In this document: piece by piece, positions 25,739 to 33,841 of the stretch
Layout of the letters: every line of letters starts with the position of its first letter
How positions within the stretch are numbered: the first letter of the stretch is position 1
DNA from: Cryobacterium tagatosivorans
GTDB taxonomy: Bacteria; Actinomycetota; Actinomycetes; Actinomycetales; Microbacteriaceae
Assembly: GCF_004402215.1 (NCBI RefSeq)
Contig: NZ_SOEZ01000059.1
Location: 1 to 64,000 of the forward strand
Length of the DNA stretch: 64,000 nt
Reading direction: 5' to 3'
Program-made: the position numbers and the translations under genes
The notes under the pieces: model-generated
What the model saw: the letters and a program-made list of their open reading frames with translations, nothing else
What the model was told of the DNA's origin: nothing
Databases searched by the model: none

Positions 25739-28429
25739 ATGCCGGACGTGGGCGTGGCGGACGTGGATCTGCCGGAGTCGCTGGCCGATGCCGCGCGCCT
25801 CGGCCCGGTGGAGGCGCTTCGGGCGCTGCGCAGCCGCGAAGCCGGGTTGACGAGCGCGGAAGCCGCAGAGCGCCTGAGGGAGCTGGGACCCAACGCTGTC
25901 CGGACGCACCGGGCCAGCGCCTGGTCGGTGCTCGCCCGGCAGTTGCGCAGCCCCATCCTGATCCTCCTCATCATCACCGCCGGAATCTCGCTCTTCCTGG
26001 GCGATTTCACGAACTCGATAGTCATCGGCGTGATCCTCGTGGTCAGCGTCGGCCTCGGTTTCAGCAACGAGTATCGGGCCGAGCTGGCCGCCCAGGCCCT
26101 GCACTCCCGAGTGACGCACCGTGCCGTCGTCGTCCGCGACGGCACGGCCCGCCCGGTCGACGTCGTGGAACTCGTGCCCGGCGACGTCGTTCACCTGGGA
26201 CTTGGCACGGTCGTGCCGGCGGACATCCGGTTGCTGAGCAGCGAAGACCTGCTCTGCGACGAGAGCATCCTCACCGGCGAGTCCCTTCCGGTCAGCAAGG
26301 ACCCCGCGGCGGAGGCCGAGGCGGGCGAGCTGGCCTCCTGCGTCCGCATGGGCACGGTCATCCAGGCCGGCAGTTGCGTCGGCGTCGTGGTCGCCACGGG
26401 AGGACGGGCAGAATTCGGCCGCATCGCCCTCGGGCTGGGGGAGCAGCAACCGCAGACCGAATTCCAGCTCGGGCTCCGACGCTTCTCCATCCTTCTGCTG
26501 CAGGTGGCGATCGGCCTGACCTCGCTGATCTTCGTTGCCAACCTGTTGCTGCAGCGCCCGGTGCTCGAGTCCCTGCTCTTCTCCCTGGCCATCGCGGTCG
26601 GCATCACTCCGCAGCTGCTTCCTGCCGTCGTCAGCACCAGCCTCGCGACGGGCACCAGGCAGCTCGCCCGCCGAAAGGTGCTCGTCAAACGGCTGGTCTG
26701 CATCGAAGACCTCGGCGACATGGATGTGCTCGTCACCGACAAGACCGGGACGCTCACCGAGGGGCAGATCGGGTTCGCCGACGCACTGGCCGTCGGTCCG
26801 GGCGCCTCGGCCGAGGACGTGTACCAGCTCGGCCTGCTGGCCACCGAAGCCGACTACGCGACGGGCGGGCTCGCGGACACGGGCCAGAACCCGCTCGACG
26901 CCGCGCTCTGGGCTTCCCCGCGCGCGGCGGCCTTCCGGGCAGACCGGTATGACCGCCTCGACGTCATCCCCTTCGACCACGAGCGGCGGATGACCAGCGT
27001 GCTGGTGCGGGAAGCCTCCGGAAGCGCGCGACTGGTGACGAAGGGCGCCCCCGAGGATGTCCTCCGGCGCTGCGTCGGCACGCCGGCTTCGGCCCTGGCG
27101 CTGCTGGATGAACAATTCGACGCCGGCGCCCGGGTGATCGCGGTCGCCACCCGTCCGGCCGCCGGGGTCGTGGGCATCCGGCCGGCCGACGAGCACGACC
27201 TGGTCCTGGCCGGCTTCCTCGTCTTCGTCGATCCGCCGAAGGCCAACGCCCGCCAGTCGCTGGATCGCCTGGAGGCGCTCGGAATCACGGTGAAGATCGC
27301 CACCGGGGACAACCCCCGGGTGGCGGAGAAGGTGTGCGCGGACCTGGATGTCCTCTCCGGCGGCACCCTCACCGGCGCGCAGATCGACGAGCTGTCGGAT
27401 GCGGAGCTGAGTGCGGCGGCCGAGGAGGCGAGCATCTTCGCCCGCGTGACGCCGGAACAAAAGGCGCGGATCGTGCGGCTGCTGCGAGAGAGCGGCCGGG
27501 CCGTCGGATTCCTCGGTGACGGCGTGAACGACGCCCTGGCGCTGCACGACGCGGACATCGGCATTTCGGTGGACAGCGCCACCGACGTCGCGAAGGACGC
27601 CGCCGACGTGGTGCTCCTCGACAAGGACCTGGGAGTGCTCGCGGACGGCGTGATGGAGGGCAGGCGCATCTTCGCGAACACGATCAAGTACGTGCTGATG
27701 GGGACGTCGAGCAACTTCGGCAACATGTTCAGCGCCGCCGTGGCATCCGTCGTGCTGAGCTTCCTGCCGATGCTGCCCGGCCAGATCCTGCTGAACAACC
27801 TGCTCTACGACACCGGGCAACTGGCCATCCCCGGCGACAACGTGGACGAGGAACAGCTTCGGGCGCCGGCGCACTGGAACATCGGGCTCATCCGGCGCTT
27901 CATGCTCGTCTTCGGCCCGATCAGCTCCCTCTTCGACTTCGCGACCTTCGCCCTGATGCTGGTCGTCTTCGACGCGGCGCCGGGGGAGTTCCGGGCCGGC
28001 TGGTTCATCGAGTCGCTCGCGACACAGACCCTGATCATCTTCGTCATCCGGACGCGCCGGGTGCCGTTCCTGCGCAGCCGCCCGTCGGCCGGCCTCACCG
28101 CGGCGGCCCTCGGCGTGGTGGCAGTGGGCATCTCCCTGCCCTACTCCCCGCTGGCGGGACTGCTCGGCTTCGACCCGCTCCCCGTGCCGTTCTTCCTGGC
28201 GCTGCTCGCGATGCTCGTCGTCTACCTGGTCCTGGTGGAGTTCGCCAAGCTCTGGTTCTTCGGCCTGGCCGCGCAGAAGGCGCCGGCGCCCCGGCAGCGG
28301 AGGCCGGAGCACCGCATCAATCGCCGGGCGGCGCCCTTCAGCATCACCATGCCGGTGCCCGCCGTGGGCCCGCGGAGGCGGCGCCGGCGCCGGACGGCCG
28401 CGCGCGCACGGCCGCCGAAGACCGGATGA
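25739..28429 (+). CDS. mgtA: MgtA-type magnesium-translocating P-type ATPase
   Basis: The 896-residue product is a P3B-type ATPase. It has a short cation_ATPase_N domain, phosphorylated Asp334 in DKTGTLTEG, the TGES motif (ESILTGESLPVSKD), GDGVND near 593 and the MgtA-typical segments ITPQLLPAVVSTSLATGTR, MDVLVTDKTG and LPGQILLNNLLYDTGQLAIP...DNVDEEQ. It would import Mg2+. The ATG at 25739 is used because the frame's earlier GTG at 25679 lies inside the proX terminator. The last ~45 residues form a strongly basic tail (RRRRRRRTAARARPPK) not usual for MgtA. A leader Mg2+ switch was not recognised. Confidence 0.9.
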   Translation: MPDVGVADVDLPESLADAARLGPVEALRALRSREAGLTSAEAAERLRELGPNAVRTHRASAWSVLARQLRSPILILLIITAGISLFLGDFTNSIVIGVILVVSVGLGFSNEYRAELAAQALHSRVTHRAVVVRDGTARPVDVVELVPGDVVHLGLGTVVPADIRLLSSEDLLCDESILTGESLPVSKDPAAEAEAGELASCVRMGTVIQAGSCVGVVVATGGRAEFGRIALGLGEQQPQTEFQLGLRRFSILLLQVAIGLTSLIFVANLLLQRPVLESLLFSLAIAVGITPQLLPAVVSTSLATGTRQLARRKVLVKRLVCIEDLGDMDVLVTDKTGTLTEGQIGFADALAVGPGASAEDVYQLGLLATEADYATGGLADTGQNPLDAALWASPRAAAFRADRYDRLDVIPFDHERRMTSVLVREASGSARLVTKGAPEDVLRRCVGTPASALALLDEQFDAGARVIAVATRPAAGVVGIRPADEHDLVLAGFLVFVDPPKANARQSLDRLEALGITVKIATGDNPRVAEKVCADLDVLSGGTLTGAQIDELSDAELSAAAEEASIFARVTPEQKARIVRLLRESGRAVGFLGDGVNDALALHDADIGISVDSATDVAKDAADVVLLDKDLGVLADGVMEGRRIFANTIKYVLMGTSSNFGNMFSAAVASVVLSFLPMLPGQILLNNLLYDTGQLAIPGDNVDEEQLRAPAHWNIGLIRRFMLVFGPISSLFDFATFALMLVVFDAAPGEFRAGWFIESLATQTLIIFVIRTRRVPFLRSRPSAGLTAAALGVVAVGISLPYSPLAGLLGFDPLPVPFFLALLAMLVVYLVLVEFAKLWFFGLAAQKAPAPRQRRPEHRINRRAAPFSITMPVPAVGPRRRRRRRTAARARPPKTG

Positions 28430-28519
28430 ATCGCGTGCGGCGGATCGACGACCGGACGACGCCGCCGCGTCGAACACGTCTTCTCCGGTCATCGCGGCAC
28501 CGTCGTGCCCGCCGCGGTC

Positions 28520-28993
28520 TCAGTCCGTGACGCCTGGGGCGCGCGGGCCGGCGCCCCGGGCGGCGACCGCTATCGCCCGCGCCCAGGCGGTTGCCCCCTC
28601 CACCTCGCCGGCAGCGAGCGGCCCCTCCCGGCCCTCGACAATGAAGCCGCGCGGCCTGGCCACGATCCGGGCTCCCGCCTTCCCAAGGGCGTGGGAGATC
28701 TTCCCCGCGGCGTCGCCGTGGATGAAGAGCCTCACGCGCGTGTCGAAGGCTGCGGCGTGGACGCCTCGGAGGGTGTCCGCGCCGAGCCCGTCGAGGAACT
28801 CCTGCGTTCGAGGGGTGGGTTTCCAGGCGTTGATCGGGCTTCCGACGACGAGCAGGTCCACTCCCTCCAGAGCGCCTTTCGCCAGGCCGGCCAAGGGGGT
28901 TGCCGTGGCGCCGTTTCCGAGTTCCGCGGCAATCGCCTCGGCGACTTTCTGGGTGTTGCCGAAGTTCGAGTCAAACAAAACGAGTGTGCTCAT
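28520..28993 (-). CDS. Flavodoxin family protein
   Basis: This 157-residue protein has the FMN phosphate-binding loop in LVLFDSNFGNTQKVAEAIA near its N-terminus and a VDLLVVGSPINAWKPTPRTQEF segment (within about 50-75). It is probably a flavodoxin-like electron carrier or quinone/menaquinone-type reductase partner; partner unknown. The ATG at 28993 starts just before the loop. It follows the PNPOx-like gene by 16 bp, so the two are likely co-transcribed. It is convergent with mgtA. Confidence 0.82.
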   Translation of the reverse strand: MSTLVLFDSNFGNTQKVAEAIAAELGNGATATPLAGLAKGALEGVDLLVVGSPINAWKPTPRTQEFLDGLGADTLRGVHAAAFDTRVRLFIHGDAAGKISHALGKAGARIVARPRGFIVEGREGPLAAGEVEGATAWARAIAVAARGAGPRAPGVTD

Positions 28994-29009
28994 GGTTCTC
29001 TTCCTTCCT

Positions 29010-29468
29010 TCAGGCGCGTGATCGTGTGGTCCATCCGCGGCCGTCGTGCCAGCCCTCGATGACCAGGCGGGTGTTCGAGCCGTCGACATAGGTCAGGACG
29101 ACCTCGCTGACGTCCACCTCGAAGCAGGAAGATCCCGGCGGCTCGCTCTCGAGCGGGGCTATGTCGATGAGGCGGCCGGCGATCTTCGCATCGCCCGGCC
29201 AGTCGGACGGTTTCCCGGCCGGCGGCTCGATCGTCGGGGAGTGGATGGCGACCCGAGGGTCGCGGCGAACGTCCTGGAGCTTGACCGACCCTGGCATCAT
29301 GCCCAGCGTGATGCGCCCCTCCCGGAACGCGACCTCGGTCCCGCTGATCCGCGGGGCGCCGTCGGTGCGTACCGTAGCCATCGTCTTGTTCGTGCCCGAG
29401 TCGAATCGTTCCCGGACTCGTGACGCGAAACCGGGGGCCTCGGATTCGACCTGTGTCCATGCCGCCAT
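29010..29468 (-). CDS. Pyridoxamine 5'-phosphate oxidase-like split-barrel protein
   Basis: The 152-residue product has the PNPOx-like flavin/F420 split-barrel pattern: NKTMATVRTDGAPRISGTEV near residue 25, then MPGSVKLQDVRRDPRVAIHS. It ends with a conserved-looking strand pair (EVVLTYVDGSNTRLVIEGW). Such proteins bind FMN, F420 or haem; the ligand is not evident. The start at 29468 matches the usual family beginning. It stands upstream of the flavodoxin-like gene. Confidence 0.78.
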   Translation of the reverse strand: MAAWTQVESEAPGFASRVRERFDSGTNKTMATVRTDGAPRISGTEVAFREGRITLGMMPGSVKLQDVRRDPRVAIHSPTIEPPAGKPSDWPGDAKIAGRLIDIAPLESEPPGSSCFEVDVSEVVLTYVDGSNTRLVIEGWHDGRGWTTRSRA

Positions 29469-29511
29469 GAAGGCAATGTACCCCTGCGGGCGGAGCCGTG
29501 TCCCGGCTGAG

Positions 29512-29560
29512 TTGCGGACAAAGCACCTTCCATTTCGTGGCGAAGGTACTTTCCCCGCAA
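29512..29560. repeat. Dispersed palindrome, ACCTTC-N11-GAAGGT core, copy 2
   Basis: TTGCGGACAAAGCACCTTC and GAAGGTACTTTCCCCGCAA flank an 11-nt loop (16 of 19 arm positions pair). It has the same arms, size and loop length as the element at 9799-9847. It lies between bioN and the PNPOx-like gene. Confidence 0.8.
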
Positions 29561-29571
29561 GTGAACTTCGC

Positions 29572-30165
29572 TCAGTCGTCGAGCCCTCGGGCAACGAGGG
29601 CCTCGCCCAGGGCATCCGCCGCGTACAGCGACCGGACGACGACGGGAACGGCCAACGCCATCACCGAGCCGCGCGTTCCGCGAGCCCGGCGGGCCTCGAG
29701 TACCTCGGTCACGATCTCGGTCACAAGGGGGATGCAGCGGATGGTGAGGGCCACCAGCAGGCCGATCCGGTCGGCGTCGATCCAGCGGCCGAACGGCCGG
29801 AGCATTCGCTGGAAGGCCTCGAGAACGGACGTCACGGTCGTGGTCAGGGTGAACAGCGCGGCGAGGGCGACCGCGGTGATGAGTCGTCCGGCCATCAGCC
29901 CGGCGACGAGCCAGCCGGCCAGCAGCCCCTGGATCGGCACGACGATCACGAGCATCCAGAGAATCGGGGCGATCTGCGCCACGGCGGCCCGCGGCGGGAT
30001 GCGCGCGATGACGAAGAGGGTGAGGACGACGAGCGCCGCGACGGCAAGCTGCCACGGCTGCTGCAGCACTCCGATGACCACCACGCCGACCGAGAGCAGG
30101 ACCAGCTTGAGCAGGGTGGGCGCCCGGTGGACGACCGACCGGCCGGGGGAGTACAGGCCGATCAC
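29572..30165 (-). CDS. bioN: Biotin ECF transporter transmembrane protein BioN (EcfT)
   Basis: The 197-residue EcfT-type protein has about five TM segments and coupling-helix motifs near the C-terminus (TEVLEARRARGTRGS and AADALGEALVARG), which contact the ATPase. It forms BioMNY with the two upstream genes. The usable start is GTG at 30165. Two ATG copies at 30193 and 30179, products of a 14-bp repeat, are each out of frame and close after five codons, so translation from bioM is not in the usual tight ATGA arrangement. Confidence 0.88.
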   Translation of the reverse strand: MIGLYSPGRSVVHRAPTLLKLVLLSVGVVVIGVLQQPWQLAVAALVVLTLFVIARIPPRAAVAQIAPILWMLVIVVPIQGLLAGWLVAGLMAGRLITAVALAALFTLTTTVTSVLEAFQRMLRPFGRWIDADRIGLLVALTIRCIPLVTEIVTEVLEARRARGTRGSVMALAVPVVVRSLYAADALGEALVARGLDD

Positions 30166-30199
30166 GCGAGGCCGATCATGCGAGGCCGATCATGCGAGC
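30158..30199 (-). repeat. 14-bp tandem repeat at the bioM-bioN junction
   Basis: On the minus strand the unit CTCGCATGATCGGC occurs twice exactly, followed by CTCGCGTGATCGGC. It triplicates the end of bioM and the start of bioN. Confidence 0.9.
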
Positions 30200-30870
30200 A
30201 GCGCGCGGTACGCGTCCAGGGAGTCCTCGGGGACTCCGTCGGCCACGACCGCGCCGTGCTCGATGACGATCACCCGGTCGAAGCCCTCGAGCAGCGCGAA
30301 CTGATGGGTGACCACGATCACCTGCTGGCTCATCGAGCGCAGCAGGTCGCCGATGTGGCGGGCGTTGCGGGCGTCGAGCAGGGTGGTCGGCTCATCCGCG
30401 ACGAGGACCTTTGGGTCCGCGACGAGCACGGCGGCCAGGGCGAGGAGCTGCTTCTGTCCGCCGGACAGCAGGTGAGCGGGATGGTCGGCGTGCCCGGCGA
30501 GCCCGAAGCGGTGCAACGCGGCCGTGGTGCGCTGGGTGATCTCCTCCGCACTCAGGCCGCGGCGGCGAAGGGTGAACGCGATGTCCTCCTGCACGGTGGG
30601 CATGACGATCTGGTTGTCGGGATTGGTGAAGATGAAACCGACGAGGCGGCGCACCTCGCGAGCCTTCTTCGCCACGTCCAGGCCGTCCACCGACACGGTT
30701 CCGCTGCTCGGCGCGACAAGACCGTTGATCATGCGCACCAGCGTGGACTTGCCGGAGCCGTTGGCGCCGACGATCCCGATGCGGTGCTCGGTGAGCCTCA
30801 GGTCGATCCCCCGGAGGACCTGCCTCTCGCCGAACGCGTGCGAGACCGCGTCGAAGGTGATGGTGCTCAT
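30190..30870 (-). CDS. bioM: Biotin ECF transporter ATPase BioM
   Basis: The 226-residue ABC ATPase has Walker A GANGSGKSTLVRM (about 33-45), a Q-loop region (FTNPDNQIVMPTVQEDIAF, typical of ECF ATPases), signature LLSGGQKQLLALAAVL and Walker B VLVADEPTTLLD. It energises biotin uptake with BioN and BioY. The ATG at 30870 is 7 bp after the bioY stop; in-frame extension to 30984 lies within bioY and is rejected. Confidence 0.92.
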   Translation of the reverse strand: MSTITFDAVSHAFGERQVLRGIDLRLTEHRIGIVGANGSGKSTLVRMINGLVAPSSGTVSVDGLDVAKKAREVRRLVGFIFTNPDNQIVMPTVQEDIAFTLRRRGLSAEEITQRTTAALHRFGLAGHADHPAHLLSGGQKQLLALAAVLVADPKVLVADEPTTLLDARNARHIGDLLRSMSQQVIVVTHQFALLEGFDRVIVIEHGAVVADGVPEDSLDAYRALLA

Positions 30871-30877
30871 CGAGCCC

Positions 30878-31501
30878 CTAGGCCGTTGGCGCGGAGTCGA
30901 CCTGGGCCGGCGCCGTGCCGGACGAGGACCGCCGGGCGAGCGGGGCGATGAGTCCGGGGTAGGCCCGGTGCACCTGGCGGGCAACCAGCACGGTCACGAC
31001 GACCTTCAGCAGGTCGCCGGGCAGGAACTTCGCGCTGTCGAATATCGCGACCCAGAGGGGCAGGCCCAGGTTGATCGCGGTCACGGGAATGCCGAGAAGG
31101 TAGACGGCGACGACGCCGCCGAGTGCGGTCGCCCCGACGGCGGGCCAGAACGGGTACTTCGGCAGCAGGCGCGCCGTGAGGTAGCCGATCACGACCACTG
31201 CGAGCAGCCAGCCGTAGAGGTATCCGGTGGAGGGGGAGATGGTGAACCAGAGGAGTCCGCCGCGACCGCCGGACAGCAGGGGAAGGCCCGCCGCGGCCAG
31301 GGCGAGGAACAGCGCAACCGCGAAGAAGCCCTTGCGGGCCCCGAGGATGGCGCCCGCGAGCATGACGCCGAGGGTCTGGAAGGTGATCGGCACCGCGACA
31401 GCTCCGATGGACAACGCACCGGGAAGACCGAGGGCGGCGATCAGGGCGGCGAAGATGGCGATGTGTGCGAGGTCCCGCGCGGCGAGTGTCCGATTTGTCA
31501 T
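30878..31501 (-). CDS. bioY: Biotin transporter S-component BioY
   Basis: The ~207-residue, six-TM substrate-binding subunit shows the BioY signatures VPITFQTLGVMLAGAILGAR and GGRGGLLWFTISPSTGYLYG, and the C-terminal GDLLKVVVTVLVARQVHR. It binds biotin within the membrane and works with BioM and BioN downstream. The ATG at 31501 is preferred; a TTG three codons earlier is possible. The 150-bp divergent region with glsB shows no recognisable BirA or BioQ operator. Confidence 0.92.
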   Translation of the reverse strand: MTNRTLAARDLAHIAIFAALIAALGLPGALSIGAVAVPITFQTLGVMLAGAILGARKGFFAVALFLALAAAGLPLLSGGRGGLLWFTISPSTGYLYGWLLAVVVIGYLTARLLPKYPFWPAVGATALGGVVAVYLLGIPVTAINLGLPLWVAIFDSAKFLPGDLLKVVVTVLVARQVHRAYPGLIAPLARRSSSGTAPAQVDSAPTA

Positions 31502-31653
31502 ATTCCCCAACTTAGAATTCGTGCGACACGCCGGGGAAATGAGAACCTACAACAAAATCGCGAAAAGTCTATAAGCTGCCCTCCACGGACAGCAGATTCA
31601 CAGCCGGCCGCACCGCCGCATCCGCTCTGGATGCCGACAGAAGGGTACCGATC

Positions 31654-31917
31654 ATGAGTTTTCTCGGCTTTCTCCTCCTCGGTTTGATCGCCGGGGCCAT
31701 CGCGAAGATGCTCCTTCCCGGCACGCAGGGTGGTGGCTGGTTGATCACCCTGGTGCTCGGTGTCGTGGGCGCGATCCTCGGCGGCTGGCTGGCCAGCCTG
31801 CTCTTCAACGTCGAAATGGGGACGTTCTTCGAATGGCGGACGTGGGTGATCGCGATCCTCGGCTCCATCGTCGTGCTGCTCGTGTACGGGCTTTTCACCC
31901 GCAGCAGGAAGGCCTGA
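31654..31917 (+). CDS. GlsB/YeaQ/YmgE family membrane protein
   Basis: This 87-residue, three-TM protein has the family's Gly-rich opening (FLGFLLLGLIAGAIAKMLLPG) and VLGVVGAILGGWLASLLF. It is transglycosylase-associated-like by family name, function poorly known, often stress-induced. AGAAGGG precedes the ATG at 31654. It is a single gene, closed by a strong terminator. Confidence 0.9.
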   Translation: MSFLGFLLLGLIAGAIAKMLLPGTQGGGWLITLVLGVVGAILGGWLASLLFNVEMGTFFEWRTWVIAILGSIVVLLVYGLFTRSRKA

Positions 31918-31958
31918 TCCCGCACTCCGCAGGCACGCATCACCAGGCATCACCACGT

Positions 31959-31989
31959 AAGGGGGCTCCGCTTCGGCGGGGCCCCCTTT
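31959..31989. terminator. Bidirectional terminator between glsB-like and GH15 genes
   Basis: AAGGGGGCTCCGC and GCGGGGCCCCCTT form a 13-bp stem with one G-U and a 4-nt loop, followed by T residues. Confidence 0.85.
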
Positions 31990-32015
31990 CCTGTCGGTGG
32001 TGCCTGGCTGCCGGC

Positions 32016-33812
32016 CTATTCCCGGCTCCGCCCCAGGGCAGCCCTGGCGGCCTCGATCGCATCGGCCGCGCGCACGAGGCCGAGGTGGGACAGCGCCTGG
32101 GGCGTGTTGCCCACCTGGTGCCCGCCCCGCACGTCGTACTCCTCCGACAGCAGGCCCACGTCGTTGACACAGCCGACCAGCCGGTGCATGAGGGTCGTCG
32201 CGTCCCCTATCCGGCCGGACGCCGCGTACTGCTCGACCAGCCAGAACGAGCAGGCCAGGAACGAATGCTCGCCCGGCGGCAGCCCGTCCACCGAGGGGTG
32301 GGCACGGTACCGCATGAGCAGGCCGTCCTGCATCAACTCGGCCTCGATCGCGGCGACCGTGCCGAGCATCCGGGGGTCCGTGGCCTCGCAGAACCCGACC
32401 TGCGGGAGCACGAGGAGTGAGGCATCCACCTCCTGGCTCCCGAAGTACTGGGTATAGGAGTTGAGCGCGGTGCTGAAACCGCGGCTCTCGATGTCGCGCC
32501 GAACCTCGTCCCGCAGTGCCGTCCAGCGTTCCAGCGGGCCGGGGAGGCCATATTCGGTGATTCCGCGCACCGCCCGGTCGAAGGCGGCCCAGACCATGAC
32601 CCGGGAATGCGTGAAGGCACGAGCCGGCCCGCGGACCTCCCAGATTCCCTGGTCGGGATGCTGCCAGTTGCGTTCGAGGTGTGCGATGAGCGCGCACTGC
32701 AGGGGCCAGGAGAACTCCGACTCGTCCACTCCCGCCCCGCGGGCTGCGTGCAGCGCGACCATCACCTGGCCGACGGCGTCCCCCTGGAACTGGCTCACGG
32801 CCGCGTTCCCCACCCGGACCGGTGCCGCCCCGCGGTAGCCGGGCAGGCTGTCGAGCTCCCGCTCCGGCAGGTAGCGCTCGCCGGCGAGACCGTACATGAT
32901 CTGAACGTCGGCCGGGTCGCCGGCGATGGCCCGGAGCAGCCAGCCTCGCCAGGCTTCCGCCTCGGTCTCGTAGCCGTGCGAGAGCAGGACCTCCAGCGTG
33001 AGCGACGCGTCGCGCAGCCACACGTACCGGTAGTCCCAGTTGCGTGAACCGCCGAAGTGCTCGGGCAGCGACGTCGTCGCGGCGGCGACGATGCCGCCCG
33101 TTTTCTCGTGGCTGAGAGCGCGCAGCACGAGCATCGAGCGCACCACCTGGCCATGGAAGTCACCCGTGTCCGTGCAGCTGCGGGCCCAGCCGCCCCACCA
33201 CTCCGCGGTCTCCCGGTAGGCCTGCCTGACGTCCACGGCCGTCGGCGTGTCCAGGTGGGACGGGAACCAGGTCAGCTGCAGATCGACGGTTTCGCCGGGC
33301 GCGACGGTGAACTCCGACACGTGCCGGTGGTCCGCGGCGCGCAGGGCGGGACCGCGCACCACGATGGCATCCGGGCCCGCGACGGCGATGATGGCCGGCT
33401 CGGCTTCGTGCCTCAGCTGGCGCACCCAGGGGATCGTCGTCGAGTAACCGAAGCGGATGCGCAGCTCCTGGGCCATCTCGACCGTGCCCCGGATGCCGCG
33501 CACCCGGCGCACGACATCGGACCGGCCGTTGCCGTGAGGCATGAAGTCGATGACTTCGACCTGGCCGGTCTCGGTCGTCCACTCCGTCAGCAGGATGAAG
33601 GTGTCGCCCACGTACCGGCGGGTGCAGGTCGCCGACGGGTCGGTCGGGGCGAGGAGCCAGCGGCCGTTGTCCTCGGTGCCGAGGAGGGCCCCGAACATGG
33701 AGGCGGAATCGTACCGGGGCAGGCAGAGCCAGTCGATGCTGCCGTCCAGGCCGACGAGCGCAGCGGTATGGCAATCGCTGATGAGGGCATAGTCCTCGAT
33801 ATTGAGCGCCAT
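32016..33812 (-). CDS. Glycoside hydrolase family 15 protein (glucoamylase/trehalase-like)
   Basis: The 598-residue protein has an N-terminal beta-sandwich (about 1-215, opening IEDYALISDCHTAALVGLDG) and an (alpha/alpha)6 catalytic domain with the GH15 motif GSRNWDYRYVWLRDASLTL near 255-275. CSFWLVEQYA and LLSEEYD, the second of the two carboxylate regions, follow. No signal peptide is seen, so it is cytoplasmic. Actinobacterial relatives include GH15 trehalases, which fits the nearby trehalose fusion gene; other alpha-glucosidic substrates are possible. It is divergent from zwf across 29 bp. Confidence 0.9.
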   Translation of the reverse strand: MALNIEDYALISDCHTAALVGLDGSIDWLCLPRYDSASMFGALLGTEDNGRWLLAPTDPSATCTRRYVGDTFILLTEWTTETGQVEVIDFMPHGNGRSDVVRRVRGIRGTVEMAQELRIRFGYSTTIPWVRQLRHEAEPAIIAVAGPDAIVVRGPALRAADHRHVSEFTVAPGETVDLQLTWFPSHLDTPTAVDVRQAYRETAEWWGGWARSCTDTGDFHGQVVRSMLVLRALSHEKTGGIVAAATTSLPEHFGGSRNWDYRYVWLRDASLTLEVLLSHGYETEAEAWRGWLLRAIAGDPADVQIMYGLAGERYLPERELDSLPGYRGAAPVRVGNAAVSQFQGDAVGQVMVALHAARGAGVDESEFSWPLQCALIAHLERNWQHPDQGIWEVRGPARAFTHSRVMVWAAFDRAVRGITEYGLPGPLERWTALRDEVRRDIESRGFSTALNSYTQYFGSQEVDASLLVLPQVGFCEATDPRMLGTVAAIEAELMQDGLLMRYRAHPSVDGLPPGEHSFLACSFWLVEQYAASGRIGDATTLMHRLVGCVNDVGLLSEEYDVRGGHQVGNTPQALSHLGLVRAADAIEAARAALGRSRE

Positions 33813-33841
33813 GGCTCCATCCTGACAGCTACGGTGGGCGT
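33813..33841. promoter_or_regulatory. 29-bp divergent promoter region, GH15/zwf
   Basis: Only 29 bp separate two divergent start codons. TACGGT (33830-33835) lies 6 bp before the zwf ATG, placing a transcript start at or near the ATG (leaderless candidate). A GGAG ribosome site serves the GH15 gene. Confidence 0.45.

Noticed and set aside
24761-28492. A minus-strand open frame of 1243 codons
   Set aside because: It is the antisense shadow of mgtA and proX; composition is Asp/Gly/Arg/His-rich without domain motifs, as expected for GC-rich antisense frames.
31502-31653. Biotin-repressor operator in the bioY promoter
   Set aside because: No BirA-type or BioQ-type inverted repeat was visible in the divergent region.
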